Shown piece after piece: positions 36,892 to 46,214 of a stretch of DNA of 64,000 nucleotides. Both the position numbers and the translations under genes were made by a program. Location: the NCBI RefSeq assembly GCF_007896845.1, contig NZ_VOHS01000012.1, positions 1 through 64,000 of the forward strand. The letters are read 5' to 3'. A model generated the notes under the pieces. It saw only the letters and a list, made by a program, of their open reading frames with translations. It did no database searches and was not told the origin of the DNA. Source of the stretch: Chitinophaga pinensis (lineage in GTDB: Bacteria; Bacteroidota; Bacteroidia; Chitinophagales; Chitinophagaceae). Every line of letters begins with the position of its first letter. The first letter of the stretch is position 1.

Positions 36892-38333
36892 ATGAAAAGA
36901 TCATTCAGGATCTCTGCTATTATAACTTTATTGTCTGTGGGATTATTCTCCTGCAAAAAATACCTTGAGGTAAAACCGGAAGATCAGTTCGTAGAAAGCT
37001 CTGTATATAGTACAGAACAGGGCTTCATTAACCATCTGAACGGCCTCTATCAGGATATGGGATCAACCAGCTTATATGGTGGTAATCTCACGCTCACCTT
37101 TGTCGGTGTATTAGGACAGGAGTATAATGTTTCCGGCACAGCCGGACATGACTGGTATCAGCATGCCAATTATATTTATACCAACTCCTCACAGAACCGG
37201 CAATAGACGCGGTATGGACCAACGGGTATAAAGTGATCATGTCCAGTAATAACCTGCTGGAAAATATGAACAAATATCCGGGTATACTACGTCGGGCAGA
37301 GATTCTACCATCAGAGGAGAGGCCTATGCGATCAGGGCTTTTATGCACTTTGACCTGCTACGGCTGTATGGACCTGTATATGACGGATTCTACAGCACCG
37401 AGCGTACCATATGTGACACATGCTGATATTAACGTTCGTTCTGCTGTCTGCCAATAATGTCATCGACAGTGTGCTGGTGATCTTGAACGTGCAGAAAGCT
37501 GTTTACGTAATGATCCTGTGATCACTGCCGGACCACGCCGTATTCCCGGACAGCAACAGGTGGATTTCTTTTTGCAACAGCGTAATGGCCGCCTTAATTA
37601 CTTTGCTGTAAAGGCACTGAAGGCAAGAGTACAGCTGTATCGTGCGAATAAACCAGCTGCACTGGCAGAGGCGAAAGCGGTGATAGAAGGGGCCGGAAAA
37701 TGGTTTCCGTGGACAAATCTGAAGCTGGTGACCGGTAATGGAGGTTTCCCCGACCGGACTTTTCTACCGAACATCTCTTTGATATTTATTGTCCGAGACT
37801 GTATGTTACCTACACCGGTAGTTTCTCGCCCAGTGCGACCGACCGTACTATTCTGGCGGCGCATCCTACAAGGCTGACAACCACCTACGAATCTTTGGAA
37901 GGCGATTACCGCTATAATCCAAGCTGGATCATCCCTACGGGTGGTAATAAAACCTTCCGCTGTTTCTTCAAATTTGCAGATCTGGATAATAAAGATAGTT
38001 CGGAGTTATTCCGCTACAGAATGCCTTTGCTGCGTATCAGCGAGATGTACTATATCGCGGCGGAATGTGAAACGGATCCGGCTGCCGCATTGTCTATCTG
38101 AATACGGTCAGGTATAACCGCGGACTGGCAGACCTGCCACCGGCAGCAGCGATTGAAACGGAACTCAGGAAGGAATATCAGAAAGAATTTTATGGCGAAG
38201 GACAGGTGTTTTTTATTATAAAAGAAAAGGGCAGACAACTGTACCAAGAGGTGGTGCTACCAGCGGAAACTTCACCATGTCAGCAAAGACATATATAGTA
38301 CCGCTGCCGAAAAGTGAGTCTGATTATCGTTAA
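36892..38333 (+). pseudogene. SusD/RagB-like lipoprotein with many frameshifts
   Basis: Joined across frames the product is a SusD homologue: signal and lipobox SVGLFSC, then KKYLEVKPEDQFVESSVYSTEQGFINHLNGLY, NGYKVIMSSNNLLENM, FMHFDLLRLYGPVYDG, YFAVKALKARVQLYRANKPAALAEAKAVIEG (TPR-like), RMPLLRISEMYYIAAECE and LRKEYQKEFYGEGQVF, ending KTYIVPLPKSESDYR. At least six frame changes are needed, yet all signature segments are conserved. The gene lies 10 bases after susC. SusD binds the ligand at the cell surface as the lid of SusC. A truly dead SusD inside an otherwise intact locus would be odd, so sequence error is likely. Confidence 0.85.
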
Positions 38334-38354
38334 TCTCCTATAACTGATCATAGT

Positions 38355-39105
38355 ATGAAAGCATTCTATATCGCCGCGGCATTGCTACTCGCAATGACCG
38401 CCTGCAAAAAGGAAACAATAGATTTTTATAGTGGTAGTTCCACGCTGTATTCGATAATTCCATCAATTACGGTAACGTGAGAAATACCCAGCGTATAGAT
38501 ACACTCCTGTTCACCTTTTCTCTGGCAGATGCCAATCTTAAGGATAGCATTCTGCAGATAAGAGTTGATCTGATGGGACGGCAGGCAGATCATGACAGAA
38601 GCTTTGGTGTGAAGGTGATCGACAGCCTCAGCTCTGCTGTGGCAGGTGTACATTATGAAGCATTGGCCGATTCATATATCATGCCGGCCAATAAATCATG
38701 GATGTATATTCCATACAGATCCATCGCACGAAAGAAATGTCGGAACGTCAGTATCTGTTGCATTTCCGCTTATTACCCAATCAGGATTTCGATACGACGC
38801 TGACACAACCGCAGACAAAAGACTCTTTGGTGTCTACCGGTTCGATTACACTATATATCGGAGACCTGATCCCCAAACCGGGCCGCTGGCTGGATACTTA
38901 TCTGGGAGAGTTTTCCCGTAAAAAGATCCTGCTGATATGTGAGCAACTGGATATGACCATTAATGATTTTACCACCATATCTGTTGCAGAAGCGGTGTAT
39001 ATGGGTAAGGCCATGCAGCGTTATCTGAACCAGCAGCGTGAAGCCGGTAATATTATCTATGAAGAAGATGGCAGGGAAATGATCATGGGAGAGGCTTCCC
39101 AGTGA
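38355..39105 (+). pseudogene. DUF4843-like lipoprotein with two frameshifts
   Basis: ATG at 38355 starts MKAFYIAAALLLAMTACKK, a lipobox (Cys17). The frame then changes near 38437, where restoring it gives AVFDNSINYGNVRNTQRIDTLLFTFSL. A second change near 38713 leads into IHRTKEMSERQYLLHFRLLPNQDFD. The end reads ICEQLDMTINDFTTISVAEAVYMGKAMQRYLNQQREAG. That pattern fits the DUF4843 family that commonly follows SusD in Bacteroidota. It has about 250 residues when joined. Function unknown; probably a surface accessory protein of the SusCD complex. Confidence 0.75.
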
Positions 39106-39150
39106 TCTGTGCAGATGGCAAACGATTAATCATCATTTTATCAACTTAAC

Positions 39151-40644
39151 ATGAAGAAATTATTCTTATATATTCTTATCGCATTTGCATTGAGCAGTTG
39201 CTATAAGGACAAGGGAAACTACGATTACGTCGATGTCAATGTGGTGAATATTTCCGGCGTTGACAGCCTGTATACGGTTGACTACGGTAGTGTATTCACC
39301 CTACGGCCTGACCTGTCTTTTACACTGGACGCCACGAAGGATACCGGCAGTTATACTTATCTGTGGGTAGCCGCTATTACCAATACCGGCAATACAATAG
39401 ATAACGATACACTGGCTTACAGCCATGACCTCGAAGCACGCATTACCCTGCCTTCCGGTCAGTATACGGTTATATACAGAGTCACCGATAAGAATACGGG
39501 CATCAGCTATTCCAAAAGATTTCTGATGGCGGTGGTGACCAGTGTCTATGAAGGATGGGTATTATTGTCGGAGGTGAATGCGAACAGCCGGCTTGACATG
39601 CTGTCTAAAGGCGTCAACGGCTATAAACCGATATATGATGTATTAGGGAGTATCGGTGCCGGTCTTACATTAACAGGTAAACCTGTTGACGTTAAGTTTG
39701 CGCGTACGACGGCTGCCATTACCGGTCACACGGTTTACGTCAGTACCACCAATGGAACCAGTCGGCTGGATGGGGAAACGTTCAAGTTTAAGTCTCCTTT
39801 ACAGACAGATGTTTTCAGCACCTTACCGACAGGATTTTATGCAGATAAAGTCACTCAGCGTTCTTCTGCGACGATGTACCTGCACGGGAATGATAACAAC
39901 ATGTACTACTACATGTACACATTCAACATTTATTTCGGTCTGCCGGTAAATGTAATGTATGGTAAATCTGTTCCCTTCAAAGTCTCAAAGTATATCGGCT
40001 ACGTTGACAATTCAGCGGGTTCTACAGAGGTACACGTCTTATATAACGAGGATGAAAAACGCTTTGTAAGACATATATATAGTCTGCCGGCCAACTGTAC
40101 CGATATGCCTGCGGGTACCCGCTTTAGTTTTACAACAGGCAAGGATCTCCGCTTTATGGAGACCACCCGTTTCAACAGCGGGGATACTTATGCAATACTC
40201 GATTCCCTGCATCAGAAATATTATCTGGCGAGGTTCAATGTAGCTGCTACTATTGCCCAGACCTATTATGAAGAGTTGCTGGCGACTGATTTTACAAAAG
40301 CAGAGAATATTGCCATACATCCCGATCTGGGATATGTATTCTATAACGTAGGAGGAAAGTTGTATGAATATGACATCAGTACAAAGGCGACAAAGCTGAT
40401 GATAGACTATGGTCAGAAATCTGTGTCTTTCCTGAAGTGCGATGGCTTTATGGGGATTACAACAGTAGCGGCGAAAGCTTACTATAACAAATTACAGGTA
40501 GGTGTGTATGACCCGTCATTGCCTGCTGAAAGTGCCGGAAGCTTCGAACTATATACCGTACCGCCTGTAAATGGCAATCTGGTATTGAGTGAATCCTATA
40601 CTGGCTTTGGTAAAATCAAAACGGTTACTTACAGAGAACGTTAA
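39151..40644 (+). CDS. PKD-like family lipoprotein of the SusCD locus
   Basis: 497 residues. Lipobox ALSSC (Cys17), then YKDKGNYDYVDVN, the usual start of the PKD-like group. A PKD/Ig-like beta domain (about 25-125) has the segments YTYLWVAA and YTVIYRVTDKNTG. The rest (about 130-497) is beta-rich and probably a propeller (WVLLSEVNANSRLDMLS, ENIAIHPDLGYVFYNVGGKLYEYD). It is a surface accessory of the SusCD locus, probably helping substrate capture. It is intact, whereas the two genes before it are broken. Its ligand is unknown. Confidence 0.75.
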   Translation: MKKLFLYILIAFALSSCYKDKGNYDYVDVNVVNISGVDSLYTVDYGSVFTLRPDLSFTLDATKDTGSYTYLWVAAITNTGNTIDNDTLAYSHDLEARITLPSGQYTVIYRVTDKNTGISYSKRFLMAVVTSVYEGWVLLSEVNANSRLDMLSKGVNGYKPIYDVLGSIGAGLTLTGKPVDVKFARTTAAITGHTVYVSTTNGTSRLDGETFKFKSPLQTDVFSTLPTGFYADKVTQRSSATMYLHGNDNNMYYYMYTFNIYFGLPVNVMYGKSVPFKVSKYIGYVDNSAGSTEVHVLYNEDEKRFVRHIYSLPANCTDMPAGTRFSFTTGKDLRFMETTRFNSGDTYAILDSLHQKYYLARFNVAATIAQTYYEELLATDFTKAENIAIHPDLGYVFYNVGGKLYEYDISTKATKLMIDYGQKSVSFLKCDGFMGITTVAAKAYYNKLQVGVYDPSLPAESAGSFELYTVPPVNGNLVLSESYTGFGKIKTVTYRER

Positions 40645-40656
40645 ACCTGCTCACAT

Positions 40657-42018
40657 ATGAAAAAAATGATCCTCCTGCTGGCAGCGCTGGCAGGTATGAA
40701 GGCAACGTATGCCAACCCTTCGCCAGCTATGATCAGCGGTAATTGTGCCCTGAAAACGGCCAATGGCATGAAACTCTATAACGTCAGAGAAGGCAGACTG
40801 GTAGAATTTGCCAGTACCACCCTTGACAAGGAACACAACTTCGCGTTTGCTATCCCTGTACCTGCTGCCGGTTATTATTACATCGCCATGTCAGTTGACG
40901 GAAAGGCGAGCAGAAACAATATCCGCGTATACCTGCAATCCGGCGAGCAAGTGACGCTGGATATTCAGGATGATAAGGGTCATTACAGCGTTGTAAAAGG
41001 CGGTGAGGAGAATAAACTCCTTTACGCGTGGCAGCAGCTGATCGGACCACTGAAAAGTAAAGCGAGTCTGAATGACACAACTACTTACCGGGCTTTCTTT
41101 CCGGCTGTGGATGCCATTCAGCCAGCGGTAGCGACGTTTAAGAAATCCATTCATACAAAGAATGGAACATTTAACCGGCTGCTGACGATGACCGTTGACG
41201 CAGATATGGAATCGACTGCCATGGGAATACTGGTAATGCCACGTTCCACACATCCTGACAAGAAGCAGATGCCTGCTTATTACAATACCATTCTGCAGCC
41301 TAAACGCTATTGTGCGGCCAATATACTGGAACTGGGAGAGGGCGCCGATCTGGTGCAACGTTATACGATGCTGGCAGCATCAAGGGTGGACAGTATTACG
41401 CTGGCCAACCGCGTTGAGCTGTCTCTGTCTGTATTATGCAATGATACCCTGAAAGGCGTGTGGCTGGTGAATGATTTCAGGTCTTACCGATCACTGGAGA
41501 AGTTTGATGCGGTGTATACACCTTATCAAAAATACCTGATGACAGATAACATGCAGAAGGCGCTGTTTGACACACGTAAAGCCCTCAGCACTTTCAAAAA
41601 AGGAACTGCAGGCTATAACTTCTCTTTCCCCGGTATCAACGGAGATACAGTAACGCTGGCCAGTCTGAAAGGGAAAGTAGTATTGGTGGATATGTGGGCG
41701 ACCTGGTGTGGTCCCTGCAAAAAAGAAATTCCTTTTATGAAAGAACTGGAGGCAGCAATGCATGGTAAAAATGTAGCTTTTGTCAGTATCTCAACAGACA
41801 AAGCTGAAGATAAAGAGAAATGGAAAGCATTTGTGAAAGCGCAAAACATGGGCGGGATCCAGCTCTTTGCCGGTGGCTGGTCTGACATGCAGAAGTTCTA
41901 TGATGTAAACGGTATTCCCCGTTTCATGGTGTTTGACAAACAGGGCAACATTGTCTCTGTTGATGCGCCAAGACCTTCCATGCCGGAACTGAAGCCACTA
42001 CTGGAAAGTTTGCTCTAA
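40657..42018 (+). CDS. TlpA-like periplasmic thioredoxin
   Basis: 453 residues with a signal peptide ending KATYAN. The N-terminal part (about 25-300) is a DUF4369-like or beta-rich domain and a helical middle. The C-terminal thioredoxin domain (about 315-453) contains MWATWCGPCKKEIPFM with the CGPC pair (351-354). TlpA proteins reduce disulfides outside the cytoplasm or help reduce metals. It is the last gene of the sigma-FecR-SusC-SusD-DUF4843-PKD unit. A redox protein at the end of such a locus suggests that the imported compound contains a disulfide, a metal or an otherwise oxidised group. Not proven. Confidence 0.88.
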   Translation: MKKMILLLAALAGMKATYANPSPAMISGNCALKTANGMKLYNVREGRLVEFASTTLDKEHNFAFAIPVPAAGYYYIAMSVDGKASRNNIRVYLQSGEQVTLDIQDDKGHYSVVKGGEENKLLYAWQQLIGPLKSKASLNDTTTYRAFFPAVDAIQPAVATFKKSIHTKNGTFNRLLTMTVDADMESTAMGILVMPRSTHPDKKQMPAYYNTILQPKRYCAANILELGEGADLVQRYTMLAASRVDSITLANRVELSLSVLCNDTLKGVWLVNDFRSYRSLEKFDAVYTPYQKYLMTDNMQKALFDTRKALSTFKKGTAGYNFSFPGINGDTVTLASLKGKVVLVDMWATWCGPCKKEIPFMKELEAAMHGKNVAFVSISTDKAEDKEKWKAFVKAQNMGGIQLFAGGWSDMQKFYDVNGIPRFMVFDKQGNIVSVDAPRPSMPELKPLLESLL

Positions 42019-42052
42019 GGAGTAATTAGTTATAAAAAATGGAATGAATAAC

Positions 42053-42080
42053 AAGGGCGTCACTTCTGCGACGCCCTTTT
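42053..42080. terminator. Bidirectional terminator overlapping the amine-oxidase stop
   Basis: AAGGGCGTC / GACGCCCTT with an 8-nt loop and a T-run. The right arm codes for the last residues of the convergent amine-oxidase gene (42060), so the terminator of the SusCD operon is built into that gene's 3' end. Confidence 0.8.
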
Positions 42081-43331
42081 CAATATTCTTTCTGCTACTG
42101 CTTTACCGGTACTGAGTGCGGCTTCTACTGTACCCGGACTGGCGCCATTATACAGGGCTTCTCCTGCAAAGTAGATGGTGCCATCCACTGGTGTATTCAG
42201 GACCACCTGTGCCGCTGTTGTGGCCGGTGTGCTGTAACTATATGAACCGCTTATGTGCGGATCAGTCGCCCAGTTAGAAATGTGGCTTTCTACCAGCTGT
42301 GCTTTCAGCATATCTATGCTTTCATTACAGAGGATCGCCAGTGATTGTAAGGCCATTTCCAGTAATGCTTCATTTGTTTTGTGCAAATGAGGAATAGCAG
42401 GAGGGCCACCCAGCCAGCCAGTCAGCACATTTGCTTTATCCGGCAGCTGCGTCCACCAGGTAGGAATGGGCGCTTTTCCGAGGAGAAAGCCCATCTGTTC
42501 AGCATGTTTCTCCCAGAAGGGCTCCTTAAATGCAAGCACTGTTTTGATGACGGTACCCCAGCCAATTTGATGGACGGCGGTCGTGTGTGCAGGAAGGGCA
42601 GGTGAGAAGTGGATGGCTCCCTGTTGCAGGATGCCTAAAGGAACGGCAATGATCACCTTAGTGCCTGTATAGGTAGTGCCGGCTTTTGTGGTGACTTTGA
42701 CCATACCGGCTGACCATTCAATATGGCTGACCACTGCATTGGTAATAATGCGTGCCTGCTGCCGGCGGCAGACGTCTTCCAGAAAATGAATCATAGCAGA
42801 ATAGCCCCGGTCGATCCGGAAGTTCTTTTCACTCTCATTTGTCCATTCACGGTAAAGGGCCTTTACGCTCACTTTCGTCATATCGGCAAGGTCATAGCCC
42901 TGCACAAATGATTGTACGCTTTCATGGAGACTGGCATACTGTTCCCCCGGATAATGTTCATTCAGAAATGCCTGCATGGTCGTATCCGTTGGTATGGCGC
43001 TCATTTTTTCCAGCAGTCCGTCCCAGTCCTCGATCATTTCGTATCGGGCATCCCATTTACCGTCCCGTACCTGGAACATCTTCCCGTAAATGTTATAATA
43101 GGAGAGTCCTGCTTCTTTCAGCAGACCTAGTGTGATGGGTAATTCACCGTGTACGAATTCAGCACCGGTTTCGGCGGATTTGACACCGTCCTTATAAACG
43201 GTCTGTATCCTTCCGCCGGTAGTTTCCCGGGCTTCCAGCACGGTAACTGTATGATGTGCAGATAATTCCCTTGCTGCAATGAGGCCGGCGGCGCCAGCCC
43301 CTATAATGATGATTTCTTCTGATGTGCGCAT
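42060..43331 (-). CDS. FAD-dependent amine oxidase
   Basis: 423 residues, no signal peptide. The FAD-binding Rossmann motif IIIIGAGAAGLIAARELS (7-24) is followed by LEARETTGGRIQTV. The C-terminal flavin segment is YFAGEALYNGASPGTVEAALSTGKAVAERIL. The middle domain holds the substrate cavity. It belongs to the flavin monoamine oxidase group, which oxidises primary amines or polyamines to aldehydes with H2O2 release. It is cytosolic by sequence. It is convergent with the TlpA gene. The substrate is not predictable. Confidence 0.87.
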   Translation of the reverse strand: MRTSEEIIIIGAGAAGLIAARELSAHHTVTVLEARETTGGRIQTVYKDGVKSAETGAEFVHGELPITLGLLKEAGLSYYNIYGKMFQVRDGKWDARYEMIEDWDGLLEKMSAIPTDTTMQAFLNEHYPGEQYASLHESVQSFVQGYDLADMTKVSVKALYREWTNESEKNFRIDRGYSAMIHFLEDVCRRQQARIITNAVVSHIEWSAGMVKVTTKAGTTYTGTKVIIAVPLGILQQGAIHFSPALPAHTTAVHQIGWGTVIKTVLAFKEPFWEKHAEQMGFLLGKAPIPTWWTQLPDKANVLTGWLGGPPAIPHLHKTNEALLEMALQSLAILCNESIDMLKAQLVESHISNWATDPHISGSYSYSTPATTAAQVVLNTPVDGTIYFAGEALYNGASPGTVEAALSTGKAVAERILKRASQK

Positions 43332-43372
43332 AACCTGTCTGTTCAGTCATAGCAAGTTATGTCTTTTGACGC

Positions 43373-43840
43373 TTATCTCTTTAATACTTTCTCTACTTCA
43401 TAGAGCCGTCTTCTGAGTTCTGTCAGCTCTTCTTCCAGCAGATCCACCTTTTCACTCAAAAGATATTGGTGATAATCAGGTATGATGGAGAGCTCCCGTA
43501 ACTTCGGAAACAGGTCATTTTTGAAGAAGGAAAGACTGGTTTCTTCTCCGCGGAATTCATGGGCTGTTTTCGTCAGGTGATTGTACAGGCAGTAACGGAG
43601 GCCCTCTGAATTGAAGGTCCATGGACTGATATACAGGAGTTCCCAGTTAGCTATTCTAAGCATTTCCAGTTCTCCTTTTGCATTCACGAATTGATAAATG
43701 GTGGATTCAACATAACCATTGGGTTTTAAGGTATCCGTTGTCATGAGAATATACGCGTACTCCGGAAAAGCAGAAATTGATTCGAGATTGTGTAGCGGAC
43801 TATAACTTCCATCCCTGAATATTGCATAGTATCTGACCAT
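43373..43840 (-). CDS. Hypothetical protein with C-terminal coiled coil
   Basis: 155 residues, cytosolic. I do not recognise a family. The N-terminal part (1-110) is a mixed alpha/beta region (YYAIFRDGSYSPLHNLESI, NWELLYISPWTFNSEGLRY). The end (about 125-155) is a charged heptad pattern, VDLLEEELTELRRRLYEVEKVL, typical of a coiled coil and so of a dimer or a partner interaction. It stands alone on the minus strand. Confidence 0.6.
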   Translation of the reverse strand: MVRYYAIFRDGSYSPLHNLESISAFPEYAYILMTTDTLKPNGYVESTIYQFVNAKGELEMLRIANWELLYISPWTFNSEGLRYCLYNHLTKTAHEFRGEETSLSFFKNDLFPKLRELSIIPDYHQYLLSEKVDLLEEELTELRRRLYEVEKVLKR

Positions 43841-44063
43841 AATTTGCTATCTGTTTGAAATATTCTACCACATAATCTGGCACAGGTAGTGACAATAAGA
43901 CTTAAGTTGAAAATAATATATTAAAAGGTAAAAACCTGTATTAAATATAGAAAATCTGCAAAAAAGCAAAATGTGGAATAGTATGGACGGCACGGTACTT
44001 GTCTGAAATATGCTGATTTTAAATAAAATGATTTTACTTTAGCGGACTAATAAACACCAATTT

Positions 44064-44621
44064 ATGAAGTACATTTCTTTACTGGTTGTTGCAGGAGCTG
44101 TATTTTTCAGTGCCTGTAAGAATGGTAATAATACCCCAAAGACGTCTAAGGAATTGCTGGAACAAGCCCAGAAGAATATGAACAGCGGTGCAGGTAAATT
44201 TTCAATTGATGCACCTGCAGGATGGAGAAAAACCGATACCACACTGAATGGTATCAAGCTGACCTTCCTGTTTGCGCCTGTTGAAACAGACGGTTTCCGT
44301 TCCAATATTAACGTTGTAAGTGAAAATGTCGGTAAGCTCAGTTTCGAGGATTATCATAAAGCAACCCTCGCTACCATGGGTAAATATATGAGCAATTTCA
44401 AGGTGCTGGAAAGCGGTGATAAAGACATCAGCGGACTGCCGGGTAAATGGTTTAAATACAGTTCCGACCAGACAGGCGGTGCTGACGTTATTGCCCGCAA
44501 CTATACCGTGGTGAAAAATGGCATCGCCTATATTATCACCGGTGTGGCGAAAGTAAAAGATGAAGCCACTGTTACACCTGTGATCGAAAGCGCAGTAGGT
44601 ACTTTCAAAGTAGCTGAATAG
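44064..44621 (+). CDS. PsbP/DcrB-like lipoprotein
   Basis: 185 residues. Lipobox FFSAC (Cys18). After a Lys/Asn-rich linker, the body (about 45-185) reads FSIDAPAGWRKTDTTLNG, then LSFEDYHKATLATMGKYMSNFKVLESG and VIARNYTVVKNGIAYIITGVAK, which fits the PsbP/DcrB-type fold. It is surface- or periplasm-anchored. The function of bacterial members is poorly known. It has its own terminator at 44642. Confidence 0.65.
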   Translation: MKYISLLVVAGAVFFSACKNGNNTPKTSKELLEQAQKNMNSGAGKFSIDAPAGWRKTDTTLNGIKLTFLFAPVETDGFRSNINVVSENVGKLSFEDYHKATLATMGKYMSNFKVLESGDKDISGLPGKWFKYSSDQTGGADVIARNYTVVKNGIAYIITGVAKVKDEATVTPVIESAVGTFKVAE

Positions 44622-44641
44622 TCAGACAACATATTATAGGT

Positions 44642-44674
44642 AAAAGGCTTCCGCTATAACGGAAGCCTTTTTTA
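44642..44674 (+). terminator. Terminator of the PsbP/DcrB-like gene
   Basis: AAAAGGCTTCCG / CGGAAGCCTTTT with a 6-nt loop, followed by a T-run. Confidence 0.9.
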
Positions 44675-44796
44675 TTGAATACTATTGTCCCGGCTTACCC
44701 CATTCTATTCTTTTATGACCGACTAGTCTATTAATTTAGTGGAGTTGTGTATCTTGGCTTTCGCTAACAGATTATTTACGTCGATCAACCAACACT

Positions 44797-46206
44797 ATGG
44801 ACCGGAAGAAACTTTTGGGCCTCGTCCTGACAGGATGTGCGCTATTGACTACTATCCTGAGTCAGGCACAGACCCGCAAACCCAATATCATCTTTATACT
44901 GGCAGATGATCTGGGATATGGTAATATCAGCGATTATAACAGCAAAAGCCCTGTTAAAACACCTAATATTGACAGGCTGGGGCAGGAGGGCATACAATTC
45001 ACGAACTTCTATTCCGGCAATACTGTCTGCGCTCCTTCCCGTTGCGCCCTGCTCACCGGAAAGCATATGGGACATGCCTATATCAGAGGTAATACACGGC
45101 TGCCCTTACGCGCGCAGGACAGCACTCTGGCACAGCTGCTGCAAGGGAATGGCTACCGTACCGGTATGTTTGGTAAATGGGGACTGGGAGAAGCAGGTAC
45201 AACCGGATCGCCGGAGATAAAAGGCTTTGATACCTTCTTTGGTTATCTGAACCAGCAACACGCACATAACTACTATACAGACTATCTCTTTGAAGTGAAG
45301 AACGGGCAGATCAGCCGTGTGCCAAGGGATACGAATGTATATTCTCAGGATGAGATCCTGCAACATGCCTTGTCTTTTATCCATGAGAATAAAGACAAAC
45401 CTTTCTTCCTCTTCCTGCCCTTTACCCTGCCACATGCGGAGCTGGCGCCACCGACGGCTGACATGCAGCCTTTCCTGAATGCGGATGGCGGCAGTAAGTT
45501 CGGTCCTGAAACACCTTACGAACGAAAGAATGGAACCTATCGCAGTCAGGATAATCCGCATGCTGCATTTGCAGCCATGGTTACAAAACTGGACAGGAAT
45601 GTAGGGGAGATCAGTGCATTGATAAAACAACTCGGACTGGACGACAATACCTATATTTTCTTTACCAGCGATAACGGTCCGCATAGAGAAGGGGGCGCAG
45701 ACCCTGTTTATTTTGACAGCAATGGCCCTTTAAAAGGCATTAAACGAGACCTCTATGAGGGAGGTATCAGAGTACCCCTGCTCGTGAGAGCGCCGGGTAA
45801 AGTGTCTGCCGGACAGGTTAGCAGTATTCCATGGGCTTTCTGGGATGTACTGCCAACTCTGAGTGATATTACACATTCCCCTGTTTTATCCGGAGCAGAT
45901 GGCTTATCTTACAGTAAAGCGCTGAACGGAAAGAAACCCGCAAGGCAGCATGACTACTTCTACTGGCAGTTCAATGAAGGCGGATTACAGGAAGCATTGC
46001 TAAAGGATGACTGGAAACTGATCCGTTTTAAAAAACGTGGCACACCCGAACGTTTTGAACTGTATCATCTCTCAGAAGACATAGGAGAAGAGCATGATCT
46101 GGCCGCTAAATATCCACAGAAAGTGAAAGCGCTCTCCGGACTGATGCTGCAATCCAAAACGCCGGCGGAAAACCCAGAGTTTGACTGGTCGGCTACCGAA
46201 CAATAA
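44797..46206 (+). CDS. Sulfatase (formylglycine-dependent, arylsulfatase family)
   Basis: 469 residues with a signal peptide ending ILSQAQ. The metal-binding FILADDLGYGNISDYN (33-48) comes first. The sulfatase signature CAPSR (78-82) in NTVCAPSRCALLTGKHMGHA has Cys78 as the residue that must be converted to formylglycine. Further landmarks are GMFGKWGLG, FFTSDNGPHREGG and YEGGIRVPLLVRAPGK. It is a periplasmic enzyme that removes sulfate from a glycan. It is followed 8 bases later by a GH106 gene, so the two should act in turn on a sulfated rhamnose-containing polysaccharide. No formylglycine-generating enzyme is in the window. Confidence 0.94.
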   Translation: MDRKKLLGLVLTGCALLTTILSQAQTRKPNIIFILADDLGYGNISDYNSKSPVKTPNIDRLGQEGIQFTNFYSGNTVCAPSRCALLTGKHMGHAYIRGNTRLPLRAQDSTLAQLLQGNGYRTGMFGKWGLGEAGTTGSPEIKGFDTFFGYLNQQHAHNYYTDYLFEVKNGQISRVPRDTNVYSQDEILQHALSFIHENKDKPFFLFLPFTLPHAELAPPTADMQPFLNADGGSKFGPETPYERKNGTYRSQDNPHAAFAAMVTKLDRNVGEISALIKQLGLDDNTYIFFTSDNGPHREGGADPVYFDSNGPLKGIKRDLYEGGIRVPLLVRAPGKVSAGQVSSIPWAFWDVLPTLSDITHSPVLSGADGLSYSKALNGKKPARQHDYFYWQFNEGGLQEALLKDDWKLIRFKKRGTPERFELYHLSEDIGEEHDLAAKYPQKVKALSGLMLQSKTPAENPEFDWSATEQ

Positions 46207-46214
46207 ATGACGTT

